Source of the DNA: an uncultured Holophagaceae bacterium
Lineage (GTDB): Bacteria; Acidobacteriota; Holophagae; Holophagales; Holophagaceae
Direction: 5' to 3'
Length of the DNA stretch: 64,000 nucleotides
NCBI GenBank assembly: GCA_903937385.1
Contig: CAIZZF010000026.1
Coordinates: 389,078-453,077 of the forward strand
The first letter of the stretch is position 1. Each line of letters begins with the position of its first letter. The notes beneath the pieces are model-generated. The model was not told where the DNA came from, did not search any database, and saw only the letters and a program-made list of their open reading frames with translations. This document shows, piece after piece, positions 54,790-63,016 of the stretch. A program made the translations under genes and the position numbers.

Positions 54790-56025
54790 ATGGATGCCCC
54801 CCAGCCTGCCCCTGCCCAGCCCACCGAGCCTCCGGAGATCGCCCTCTGCCTGGAGCTGGGCCGGGCCTACCAGGCCTACGGCATCCCCGCCCACCGCTTC
54901 GAGGACGCCCTGGGTCGCATCGCGCAGCGCCTGGGCCTGCATGGCCAGTTCCTCGCGCTGCCCACGGCCTTCTTCGCCACGCTTGGGAAGGGCGGGCAGA
55001 GCTGGACCTTCATCCAGCGCAGCCCCTCGGGAGACGTCAACCTGGCCAAGCTCTCGGACCTGCAGGACACCACCGACGCCCTCATCGCCGGCAACCTGTC
55101 CACCAGCGAGGCTCGCGATCGCGTGCGGGAGATCCTCGCCGGACCGGACCGCTGGGGTGCCCTCCTGACGGTGCTCTGTTTTGGCCTGGGCTCGGCGCCC
55201 GCTGCGGTGTTCTTCGGGGGCGGGTGGCGGGAGCTGGTGCTGACGGCCGTGCTCGGCAGCCTGGTAGGCACCGTGGCCGTCCTGCTGGGACGGCGCGCCG
55301 GGCCGACACAGCTGCTCTATCCCCTGGCGGGCACCCTTGTGGGTTTCCTGGCGCTGGCCGCGGCCTACCGGTTCCCCCATGTCTCCCCGCAGGTGCTGAC
55401 CCTGGGTGGCCTCATCGTCCTGATCCCGGGCCTGCGGCTGGTGGTGTCCATGAATGAGCTGGCCACGGGCAACCTGGTGGCGGGCACGGCCCGCCTGGTG
55501 GACGCGGCCATGACCTTCCTCTCGCTGGGCTTTGGCGTGGCCCTGGGTCAGCGCCTGGCGGCGCCCCTGCTGGACCGGGCCCTGCTGGGCGCACCTCTGC
55601 CCCTGCCCGGCTGGATCCTGCTGCCGACCCTGCTGCTCGCGGCCGTGGCCTTCATGGTGATCTTCAAGGCCCGGCCCACGGACCTGCCCTGGATCTTCGC
55701 CGCCTGCGCCCTGGCCTTCTACGGCTCCCGGCTGGGTGCCACCCTGCTGGGGCCCCAGTTCGGCGTGGGGCTGGGCGCCTTCGCCCTGGGCCTGGCCAGC
55801 AACCTCTTCACCCGCATCCGACGCCAGCCTTCCGCGGTGACCCTGCTGCCAGGACTGGTGGTGCTGGTGCCCGGCGGCCTCGGCTTCAAGGGCCTCGAGT
55901 TCATCATCCAGAAGCAGCTGGTGCTGGGGCTCGACACCGCCTTCCAGGCCCTCTTCGTGGCCATCGCCCTGCTCATGGGCCTGCTGCTGGCCCAGGTCGC
56001 CGTGCATCCCCGAACCGCGCTCTGA
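54790..56025 (+). CDS. Threonine/serine exporter ThrE-like protein
   Basis: 411 residues from MDAPQPAPAQPTEPPEIALCLELGRAYQAYGIPAHRFEDALGRIAQRLGL. A soluble front part with FIQRSPSGDVNLAKLSDLQD is followed by about ten helices (ThrE plus ThrE_2 domains in one chain). ThrE exports threonine and serine. TACCCT lies 5 nt before the ATG. Starts 17 bp after the preceding stop. The protein is of normal full length. Confidence 0.86.
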   Translation: MDAPQPAPAQPTEPPEIALCLELGRAYQAYGIPAHRFEDALGRIAQRLGLHGQFLALPTAFFATLGKGGQSWTFIQRSPSGDVNLAKLSDLQDTTDALIAGNLSTSEARDRVREILAGPDRWGALLTVLCFGLGSAPAAVFFGGGWRELVLTAVLGSLVGTVAVLLGRRAGPTQLLYPLAGTLVGFLALAAAYRFPHVSPQVLTLGGLIVLIPGLRLVVSMNELATGNLVAGTARLVDAAMTFLSLGFGVALGQRLAAPLLDRALLGAPLPLPGWILLPTLLLAAVAFMVIFKARPTDLPWIFAACALAFYGSRLGATLLGPQFGVGLGAFALGLASNLFTRIRRQPSAVTLLPGLVVLVPGGLGFKGLEFIIQKQLVLGLDTAFQALFVAIALLMGLLLAQVAVHPRTAL

Positions 56026-56102
56026 AGCCAGACCCCAGAGTCTGCTAGATCCAGCTCCGTGCATGAGTTGTCAGGCGGGGACCGACTCAAAAAAGGAATA
56101 TG

Positions 56103-56153
56103 ACCACAAAGAGCACCAGGTTCTACCTTTGTGCCCTTTGTGCTCTTTGTGGT
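56103..56153. repeat. Inverted repeat ACCACAAAGAGCAC with a TTTGTG-rich loop, also a likely bidirectional terminator
   Basis: ACCACAAAGAGCAC (56103-56116) and GTGCTCTTTGTGGT (56140-56153) are perfect complements with a 23-nt loop that itself contains CCTTTGTGCCCTTTG. The T- and A-rich flanks and convergent genes (ThrE-like and the peptidase) favour a terminator. CTTTGTGG-type repeats like this are familiar as interspersed elements in many genomes, so a mobile or REP origin is possible. Confidence 0.6.
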
Positions 56154-56175
56154 TAACGATATTTGTTTCTTGTGG

Positions 56176-56883
56176 TTACCGGGTAATCGTTGAGGCCTCG
56201 CCGTCTTCGTGCAGGAGCCGGTCGAGGTCCTTCCAGCTGAGAGAGAAGCGCCCCTGGTGGCCCCAGTCCTTACCCCAGGAGTTGATGGCCCAGACGCGCT
56301 TGAGCTCGGCATCCACCCCCAGCAGCTCGAAGGCGTGACCCCCACGAGGCTGGCCGGTCAGTTTCACGAAGCCCATGGCGTCCGGCTTATCAAACCCCTC
56401 GTACCAGTTGACCCCCACTTCCACGGGGCCCAGGGTGGACAGGGTCTTCAGGACATCGTCGAGTCCGAAGCACCAGTGGTAGCCCGTGGCGTAGCCCAGG
56501 TCCCGAAGCGCCTTCATGGCGCCGAGCACCGTGGAGCCCGTGTCCTTGGGTGGCCAGGCCCCCGTGATGACATCATCGCGGGTGGCCTGGCTGTAGACCT
56601 TCCGCGCCATGGCTTCGGTATAGCGGGCTCCCTTCTGCTTGTAGGGGGCGGTGCAGATCACCCCCACGGCGCCGTTGCCGGTGCAGGAGCCGAGCTCGCC
56701 CTGATCGAAGGCCGCCAGGGTGCGCTCCCAGGTCCGGGTCACGATCTTCGCCCCCTTGGCCAAGGGCACGGGAAAGGCCCGGCTGCGCTCGTCAAAGTGC
56801 AGGTGTCGCCCTAGCCGACCCCCGTGCTTGGAGGGATGTTCGGGGATCAGCCCGATGCGATGGGGGTTGGATGAGTCGGGCAT
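56176..56883 (-). CDS. C1-family (papain-like) cysteine peptidase
   Basis: 235 residues. Active-site Cys in DQGELGSCTGNGAVG, His in RGGHAFELLGVD and Asn in INSWGKDWGHQGRFSLSW: the full papain Cys-His-Asn set. The pro-region is short and there is no signal peptide. Such C1 peptidases occur in bacteria and phage with unknown targets. It stands alone between two convergent/divergent neighbours. GGAGG is above the ATG. Confidence 0.86.
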   Translation of the reverse strand: MPDSSNPHRIGLIPEHPSKHGGRLGRHLHFDERSRAFPVPLAKGAKIVTRTWERTLAAFDQGELGSCTGNGAVGVICTAPYKQKGARYTEAMARKVYSQATRDDVITGAWPPKDTGSTVLGAMKALRDLGYATGYHWCFGLDDVLKTLSTLGPVEVGVNWYEGFDKPDAMGFVKLTGQPRGGHAFELLGVDAELKRVWAINSWGKDWGHQGRFSLSWKDLDRLLHEDGEASTITR

Positions 56884-56963
56884 GGTTGCCTCCGGGGGCT
56901 CGATCGTCGAGGGGCTGGATCGAATGGCACTAAGCTAGCCTATGCCTTACGAATGTCAATGGA

Positions 56964-57018
56964 TGTCCAACAATTATTTGAAAAAAACGTTTGTTGGACA
57001 ATTATTGGAATCTATAAA
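56964..57018 (+). promoter_or_regulatory. Inverted repeat and promoter upstream of clpB
   Basis: TGTCCAACAA (56964-56973) and TTGTTGGACA (56991-57000) are perfect 10-bp arms with a 17-bp spacer. The right arm overlaps TTGTTG, a -35 candidate 16 nt before TATAAA (57013-57018). The arrangement suggests an operator. It is not the CIRCE sequence (TTAGCACTC-N9-GAGTGCTAA). The rest of the AT-rich 56.9-57.1 kb gap holds no gene. Confidence 0.5.
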
Positions 57019-57111
57019 TGATTAGCGCTTTGAGTTTGTTAGATCATAAGTTCGAAGAAAATTTTAGTGCATTCAAGTCATATTTGCCCCATCCTGAAGC
57101 CGAGGTGTTCC

Positions 57112-59685
57112 ATGTCCCTCCTTCCCTTCACCCAGAAAGCCAACGACGCGCTGGTGGCGGCGCGGCAGCGGGCCGTCCAGGACCAGCACCCGGAGCTCGT
57201 TCCTCAGCACCTGTTCAACGCCCTGCTCGCCCCTGAGGCAGGCCTGCGGCCGCTGCTGGAGCGGGCTGGCCTGAGCCCGGAGTCCCTCCAGGGCCTGGCG
57301 GACGCGGCCGAGGAGTTGGTCGCCCGGCTGCCCCGGGCGGTCGGGGGCGCCGAGCCCCAGGTGGGTCCCGCCTTCCGGCACTTCCTGGAGGTGGCCAGCG
57401 ATACCGGTCGGGGTCTTGGCGACCGCTTCCTGGCCACGGACGCCCTCCTGCTGGCCCTGGCCAACGCCCACACGGACGCCAAGCAGGCCCTGGAGCGCTT
57501 CGGCCTGGACCGCAAGACGCTGGAGGCCGCCATCCGCGAGGTCCGCAAGGGCTCGCGGGTGGAGGACGAGAAGGCCGAGGAGAAGTTCGCCGCTCTGGAG
57601 AAGTACGCCAAGGATTACTCGGCCCTGGCCGCCTCGGGCAAGCTCGACCCGGTCATCGGCCGGGAAGACGAAGTCCGCCGCATCCTCCAGGTACTCTCCC
57701 GGCGCACCAAGAACAACCCCGTGCTCATCGGCGAGCCCGGGGTCGGCAAGACCGCCATCGTGGAGGGTCTGGCCCAGCGCATCTATAAAAACGACGTCCC
57801 CGAGAGCCTCAAGGGCCTTCGAGTCATGGGCCTGGACATGGGCGCCCTGGTGGCCGGCACCCAGTATCGCGGCCAGTTCGAGGAGCGACTGAAGGGCGTC
57901 ATCCAGGAGATCGAGAAGGCCGCAGGCCAGATCGTGCTCTTCATCGACGAGCTGCACCTGCTGGTGGGCGCCGGCGCGGTCCAGGGCGGCATGGACGCGG
58001 CCAACCTGCTCAAGCCTGCCCTGGCCCGGGGCGAGCTGCGCTGCATCGGCGCCACCACCCTGGACGAGTACCGGAAGTACATCGAGAAGGACGCGGCCCT
58101 GGAGCGCCGCTTCCAGCCCGTGTTCGTGGAGGAGCCGGACGTGGAGGACGCCATCTCCATCCTGCGCGGCCTCAAGGAGCGCTACGAACTGCACCACGGC
58201 GTGCGCATCCAGGACTCGGCCCTGGTGGCCGCCGCCCAGCTGAGCCACCGCTACATCCCGGATCGCTTCCTGCCGGACAAGGCTGTGGACCTCATGGACG
58301 AGGCTGCCAGTGCTGTGCGCATCCAGCTGGACAGCCGCCCCGAGTCCATCGACGCGCGAGAGCGCCGGGAGATGCAGCTGCAGATGGAGCGGCACTCCCT
58401 GACCAAGGAGAAGGACTCGGCCAGCCGTGCCCGCCTCGCGGAGCTCGACAAGGAGCTGGCGGAGCTGAATGAAGAGCTGGGCGGCCTGCGCGCGCAGTGG
58501 GAGAACGAGAAGAAGGACATCGAAGGCGCCCGGAGCCTCCAGAAGAAGCTGGACGACCTGCGCAGCGAGCACGAACAGGCCAAGGCGAAGGGCGACTACG
58601 AGCGCGCCTCGCGGCTGGAATACGGGGAGATCCCCAGCCTGGAGAAGCAGCTGGCAGCGGCCTCCCCACGGGAGAGCGCCATGCTCCGCCTGGAGGTGGG
58701 TGAGGCCGACATCGCCGCCATCGTCAGCCGCTGGACCGGCGTCCCCGTGAGCCGGATTCTCGAGGGCGAGGTGGAGAAGCTGTTGCGCATGGAGACGCGG
58801 CTCCGAGAGCGGGTCGTGGGCCAGGATCCAGCCCTGACGGCCATCTCCGACGCCCTCCGGCGCAACCGGGCGGGCCTCAGCGACCCTAAGCGTCCCATCG
58901 GCAGCTTCCTCTTCCTGGGCCCCACGGGCGTGGGCAAGACCGAGGTGGCCCGGGCCCTGGCAGAGTTCCTCTTCGACGACGAGAACGCCCTGGTCCGCAT
59001 CGACATGAGCGAGTTCACCCATGAGGCCGACGCCACCCGCCTCATCGGCGCCGCGCCTGGCTACATCGGCTATGAGGAGGGCGGCCGCCTCACGGAGGCC
59101 ATCCGCCGCCGCCCCTACGCCGTCATCCTCCTCGACGAGATGGAGAAGGCCCACCCCCGGATCTTCGACCTCTTCCTGCAGGTGCTGGAGGACGGCCGCC
59201 TCACGGATGGCCAGGGCCGCACCGTGAACTTCCGCAACAGCGTGGTGCTCATGACCACCAACCTCGGCAGCCAGGCCATCTTCGACGCCGGCGGCGATCC
59301 CTCCAAGGCCGAAGAGGAGATCCAGGCCGCCCTCCACGGGCACTTCCGCCCGGAGTTCCTCAATCGCCTGGACGAGGTGGTGCTGTTCCGCTCCCTGTCC
59401 AAGCAGGACATGAAGGCCGTGGCCCGGATCCAGCTCCGGCGGGTGGAGGGGCTCCTCCAGGCCCAGCGCCTGGGCCTGGAAGTGCCCGAGGCGGCCCTGG
59501 ACTGGCTGGCGGAGGAGGGCTTCGACCCTCACTTCGGCGCCCGCCCCCTCAAGCGGCTCATCCAGCAGGTGGTGGTGAACCCCCTGTCCCGCCAGGTCCT
59601 CCAGGGTCTCCTCCAACCCGGGGACATCGCCCGGCTCGCGGTCCGCGACGGCCAGCTCTTCGTCGAGGTCGAGGCCGTCCAGTAG
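57112..59685 (+). CDS. clpB: ATP-dependent disaggregase ClpB
   Basis: 857 residues from [23 protein letters not shown]. Clp N-domain, first AAA ([18 protein letters not shown]), the coiled-coil middle domain ([18 protein letters not shown], about 410-540), second AAA ([18 protein letters not shown]) and the end [23 protein letters not shown]. It works with DnaK to resolve aggregates. The middle domain identifies ClpB rather than ClpA/ClpC. ATG 57112 is preferred over the track start because GAGGTG lies upstream and the earlier residues are not ClpB-like. Likely heat-induced; a possible operator sits in the promoter. Confidence 0.97.
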   Translation: MSLLPFTQKANDALVAARQRAVQDQHPELVPQHLFNALLAPEAGLRPLLERAGLSPESLQGLADAAEELVARLPRAVGGAEPQVGPAFRHFLEVASDTGRGLGDRFLATDALLLALANAHTDAKQALERFGLDRKTLEAAIREVRKGSRVEDEKAEEKFAALEKYAKDYSALAASGKLDPVIGREDEVRRILQVLSRRTKNNPVLIGEPGVGKTAIVEGLAQRIYKNDVPESLKGLRVMGLDMGALVAGTQYRGQFEERLKGVIQEIEKAAGQIVLFIDELHLLVGAGAVQGGMDAANLLKPALARGELRCIGATTLDEYRKYIEKDAALERRFQPVFVEEPDVEDAISILRGLKERYELHHGVRIQDSALVAAAQLSHRYIPDRFLPDKAVDLMDEAASAVRIQLDSRPESIDARERREMQLQMERHSLTKEKDSASRARLAELDKELAELNEELGGLRAQWENEKKDIEGARSLQKKLDDLRSEHEQAKAKGDYERASRLEYGEIPSLEKQLAAASPRESAMLRLEVGEADIAAIVSRWTGVPVSRILEGEVEKLLRMETRLRERVVGQDPALTAISDALRRNRAGLSDPKRPIGSFLFLGPTGVGKTEVARALAEFLFDDENALVRIDMSEFTHEADATRLIGAAPGYIGYEEGGRLTEAIRRRPYAVILLDEMEKAHPRIFDLFLQVLEDGRLTDGQGRTVNFRNSVVLMTTNLGSQAIFDAGGDPSKAEEEIQAALHGHFRPEFLNRLDEVVLFRSLSKQDMKAVARIQLRRVEGLLQAQRLGLEVPEAALDWLAEEGFDPHFGARPLKRLIQQVVVNPLSRQVLQGLLQPGDIARLAVRDGQLFVEVEAVQ

Positions 59686-59756
59686 GCGGCCTCTCCCCGC
59701 CGAAACTTTCCCACCTCACCCGCCCATCCGATGAGATCGGGGTAGCTGGAGTCGGC

Positions 59757-61190
59757 GTGCCCCTTTCCCCACCCATCCCCATCCTGATCGTGGATGACGA
59801 AGCCGACCTGCGGGACCTCCTGGTGGAGGCCCTCCAGGACCAGGGCTACGCCGCCGTGGGTGCCGAGGGTGGCTCCCAGGCCCTGGCCCTGGTGCAGAAG
59901 CAGCACTTCCCCGTGATCTTCACGGACCTGAACATGCCCGGTGGGCTGTCCGGCCTGGAGCTGCTGCGGGCGGTCCACGAGGTGGACCCGCGCAGCATGG
60001 GCATCCTGATGACGGGCTACGCCACCACGGAATCCGCGATCCAGGCCCTCAAGCGCGGCGCCTACGACTTCATCCAGAAGCCCTTCAAGCTGGCGGAGAT
60101 CGAGGCCGGCCTCGAGCGGGCCCTGGAGCACTACCGGCTCGTCCGCGAAAACGAGGAATACCAGCAGAACCTGGAGCGCATGGTGGAGGCTCGCACCCAG
60201 GAGATCCTGGGGCTGAAGAACGACATCGAGCGGCTCTTCGAGGGCTTCGTGAACGCCTCCGTGACGGCCATCGAGGCCCGAGACCCCAGCACCTCCGGCC
60301 ACTCCAGCCGCGTGGCGGACCTCACCGTGGGCCTGGCCGAGGCCGTGAACAGCACCCCCAACGGACGCTATGGCGCCCTCCACTTCAACCCCCTCCAGAT
60401 CCGCGAGATCCGGTACGCCAGCCTGCTCCACGATTTCGGCAAAGTGGGCGTCCGGGAGCAGGTGCTGGTGAAGGCCAAGAAGATCGAGGGCGAGCGCCTG
60501 GAGAGCATCTACCAGCGGCTGCACCAGCGGACCCTCGAGGCCATGCGGGACGGCCTGCTGGAAGCCTGGAGCAAGGGCAGGACCTTCGACCACGACACGG
60601 TGGGCGCCCTCCTCCGGGGACAGGACGAGGAGGCCCGGCGGCTCATGGAGCTGGTGCGGCGCAGCAACGAGCCGACGGTGCTGCCCCAGGAGGTCCTGCT
60701 GGAGCTGAACCTGCTGGAGGATCTCACCTATCAGCACTGGTCCGGGGACCACCGGACACTCATCGATTCCCACGACATCAGCCTCCTGAGGATCGCCAAG
60801 GGGAGCCTCTCCGACGACGAGCGCGACGAGATCCAGAACCACGTGAGCTATACCTACAAGTTCCTGAGCCAGATTCCGTGGACCTCGGAGCTGGCGGGCG
60901 TTCCCGACATCGCCTGGGCCCACCATGAGCGGCTCAACGGGAAGGGCTACCCCCGGCAGCTCAAGGAACCGGACATCCCCGTGCAGAGCAAGCTCATGGC
61001 TGTCGCGGATGTCTACGACGCCCTGACCGCCGCGGATCGCCCCTACAAGGCCGCCGTGAGCGTGGAGCGCAGCCTGGAGATCCTGGAGCAGGAGGCCAAG
61101 GTGAACCTGCTGGACACCGAGGTGCTCCGCATCTTCCTGGAAGCGCGCATCTACGACCGCACCACGGGTCAGAGCAGGAGCCCCCGATGA
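59757..61190 (+). CDS. Response regulator with HD-GYP domain (c-di-GMP phosphodiesterase type)
   Basis: 477 residues (GTG start). REC domain at 1-125 with PILIVDDEADLRDLL and phosphoacceptor D57 in FTDLNMPGG, an alpha-helical linker (RMVEARTQEILGLKNDIERL) and an HD-GYP domain (ASLLHDFGKVGVREQ, WAHHERLNGKGYPRQLKEPDIP, VADVYDALTAADRPYK). About 150 residues separate the HD and GYP parts, longer than in RpfG. It would degrade c-di-GMP on phosphorylation. Overlaps the next gene by ATGA. Confidence 0.91.
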   Translation: MPLSPPIPILIVDDEADLRDLLVEALQDQGYAAVGAEGGSQALALVQKQHFPVIFTDLNMPGGLSGLELLRAVHEVDPRSMGILMTGYATTESAIQALKRGAYDFIQKPFKLAEIEAGLERALEHYRLVRENEEYQQNLERMVEARTQEILGLKNDIERLFEGFVNASVTAIEARDPSTSGHSSRVADLTVGLAEAVNSTPNGRYGALHFNPLQIREIRYASLLHDFGKVGVREQVLVKAKKIEGERLESIYQRLHQRTLEAMRDGLLEAWSKGRTFDHDTVGALLRGQDEEARRLMELVRRSNEPTVLPQEVLLELNLLEDLTYQHWSGDHRTLIDSHDISLLRIAKGSLSDDERDEIQNHVSYTYKFLSQIPWTSELAGVPDIAWAHHERLNGKGYPRQLKEPDIPVQSKLMAVADVYDALTAADRPYKAAVSVERSLEILEQEAKVNLLDTEVLRIFLEARIYDRTTGQSRSPR

Positions 61191-62017
61191 TCCAGGAGCC
61201 CATCCTCATCGTGGATGACGATGCCGAAGTCCGCATGACCCTGCTGGAAGCCCTGGCCTACCGGGGCTACTCCGTCGAGGCGGTGGCCAGCGGCGAGGCG
61301 GCCCTGGCCCGCATGGCCGAGCGGACGTTTCCCGTGGTACTCACGGACCTCCATATGCCCGGCGGGCAGTCGGGGCTGGAGCTCGTCGGCACCATCCGGC
61401 ACAAGCATCCCGAAACGCTCTGCGTGCTGATGACCGCCTTCGCCTCCCTGGAGACCAGCGTCGCGGCCCTGAAGCGGGGCGTCTACGACCTTGTCCAGAA
61501 GCCCTTCCGCCTCGCCGAGATGGAAGTGGTCCTCAACCGGGCCCTGGACCACGCCAGCCTGCAGCAGAAGCTGCGAGCCTACCAGGGCGAGCTGGAGGAC
61601 CGGGTCCTGAGCCGGGGCCGGGAGGTGCAGGAGGCCCAGAAGGCCGCTCTGGAGCTCTGCGACCTCAGCCTGCTGGCCCTGGATCGTCCCACCCTGGCTG
61701 ATGCGCTCGATGTCCTGCTGGACCGTCTGGCCGCCCGCTGGGCGCCGGACGGCCTGGCCTGCTACCGCCACGACGGCGATGGGTGCCTGCACCTGCTCGC
61801 CGCCCGGGGGAAACGCCCCCTCCCCGCGCAGCTGGAGCGACCCCAGCCCGGGCCCCTCGCGGCGCCAGGGCTCGGCTTCCCCGAGGAGCACCTGCTGCCC
61901 CTGGGCAACGCCGGCTGGCTCTACCTGGGCTACGAGGAGCGCTCCTCCTTCAACGACCTGGATCCCGGCTTCCGGCTGCTGGCCCGGCACCTGGAACTCC
62001 TCCTGCGGGTGAGGTGA
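61187..62017 (+). CDS. Response regulator with REC domain and divergent GAF-like tail
   Basis: 276 residues. REC domain (PILIVDDDAEVRMTLL, D54 in LTDLHMPGG, KPFRLAEMEV), a coiled-coil linker, then a tail of about 110 residues (CDLSLLALDRPTLADALDVLLDRLAARWAPDGLACYRHDG) that resembles a GAF domain by its pattern, but without clear catalytic residues. REC is closely similar to that of the HD-GYP neighbour (same LxMPGGxSGLEL form), suggesting duplication. No output enzyme is seen, so it may work through protein contacts. Confidence 0.82.
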   Translation: MIQEPILIVDDDAEVRMTLLEALAYRGYSVEAVASGEAALARMAERTFPVVLTDLHMPGGQSGLELVGTIRHKHPETLCVLMTAFASLETSVAALKRGVYDLVQKPFRLAEMEVVLNRALDHASLQQKLRAYQGELEDRVLSRGREVQEAQKAALELCDLSLLALDRPTLADALDVLLDRLAARWAPDGLACYRHDGDGCLHLLAARGKRPLPAQLERPQPGPLAAPGLGFPEEHLLPLGNAGWLYLGYEERSSFNDLDPGFRLLARHLELLLRVR

Positions 62018-62089
62018 GGTCGTGCCCAACCCCTGCCACTGCCTGTTGAGCGAGTCCGGGAACTCCGCCCCCGCCGCGGCGGGGTCCTG

Positions 62090-63010
62090 ATGGGTGGCCG
62101 CATCCTCATCGTGGATGACAACGCCATGATCCGCAGCGAGATCAAGGCAGTCCTCATGAAGGACGGCGCCTTCACGCACTTCCTGGAGGCCGCGGACGGC
62201 CTGACCGCCTTCAAGACCATCATGGACAACCCCCCAGACCTGGTGCTCTGCGACCTGGTCATGCCCGGCTTCGACGGCCTGAAATTCCTGGGCCTCAAGG
62301 CCAGCCGCAAGGAGCTGGAGCAGATCCCCGTCATCATCCTCACCGCCGAGGACGACCTCGACCGCAAGGCCGAGATACTCGAGCGCGGGGCCTCCGACTA
62401 CGTGACCAAGCCCTTTCACGAGAAGGAGCTGCTGGCCCGGGTGCGCATCCACACCAAGCTGAAGCTGCTCCAGGACGAGCTGAGGGAGAAGAACGCCCAG
62501 CTGGAGGACCTCTCCGTGACGGACGCGCTCACGGGTCTGGCCAACCGGCGCCGGCTCATGACCCGGCTGGAGGAGGAGGTCCAGCGGGCGCGTCGCTTCC
62601 GGACGCCACTCTCGGTGGTGATGATCGACATCGACCACTTCAAGCAGGTGAACGACACCCACGGTCACGCCATGGGCGACGAAGTGCTGCGCAACATCGG
62701 CGCCCTGCTCAAGGCCGGCGTCCGGGCCACGGACCTGGCCGCCCGCTACGGCGGCGAGGAGCTGACCCTGATCCTCCCGCACACGGACGCCCCGGGGGCG
62801 TTCCAGGTGGCCGAGGCGCTGCGGCAGAAGTTCGCGGAGCTGGAGCATCACCTGGACGGCATCAGCCTGAGCAAGACCGCCAGCATGGGCGTGGCGACCC
62901 GGGACGGCCAGACCGAGGTTCCCAGCGCGGAGGAACTCCTCAAGCACGCCGACGAGGCCCTCTACCGGGCCAAGCAGAGCGGACGCAACCGGGTGGAAGT
63001 GGCGGGCTGA
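62090..63010 (+). CDS. Response regulator diguanylate cyclase (REC-GGDEF)
   Basis: 306 residues. REC domain (RILIVDDNAMIRSEI, D55 in LVLCDLVMPGFDG, KPF) then a GGDEF domain: LTGLANRRRLMTRLEEEVQRARR, VMIDIDHFKQVNDTHGHAMGDEVL and the active loop RYGGEELTLILP (GGEEL). It makes c-di-GMP. It lies 72 bp downstream of the preceding gene and closes the REC trio, whose first member would degrade the same messenger. Confidence 0.93.
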   Translation: MGGRILIVDDNAMIRSEIKAVLMKDGAFTHFLEAADGLTAFKTIMDNPPDLVLCDLVMPGFDGLKFLGLKASRKELEQIPVIILTAEDDLDRKAEILERGASDYVTKPFHEKELLARVRIHTKLKLLQDELREKNAQLEDLSVTDALTGLANRRRLMTRLEEEVQRARRFRTPLSVVMIDIDHFKQVNDTHGHAMGDEVLRNIGALLKAGVRATDLAARYGGEELTLILPHTDAPGAFQVAEALRQKFAELEHHLDGISLSKTASMGVATRDGQTEVPSAEELLKHADEALYRAKQSGRNRVEVAG

Positions 63011-63016
63011 CCTGGA

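Noticed and set aside
56176-56883. Phage or prophage remnant from the papain-like peptidase
   Set aside because: No integrase, terminase, holin or tail gene nearby and the flanks are chromosomal housekeeping genes.
56964-57000. GTCCAAC...GTTGGAC inverted repeat looks like integron attC core sites (RYYYAAC / GTTRRRY)
   Set aside because: Only about 35 bp between the outer ends, shorter than attC sites, no L-type inner sites, no cassette or integrase. A promoter-overlapping operator is simpler.
56884-57111. CIRCE element for HrcA upstream of clpB
   Set aside because: The inverted repeat does not match TTAGCACTC-N9-GAGTGCTAA; a TTAGCGC fragment nearby has no second arm.
57018-57236. 72-codon ORF starting at TATAAATG upstream of clpB
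   Set aside because: Its ATG overlaps the proposed -10 box and most of it overlaps clpB in another frame; no Shine-Dalgarno site and no protein-like pattern.
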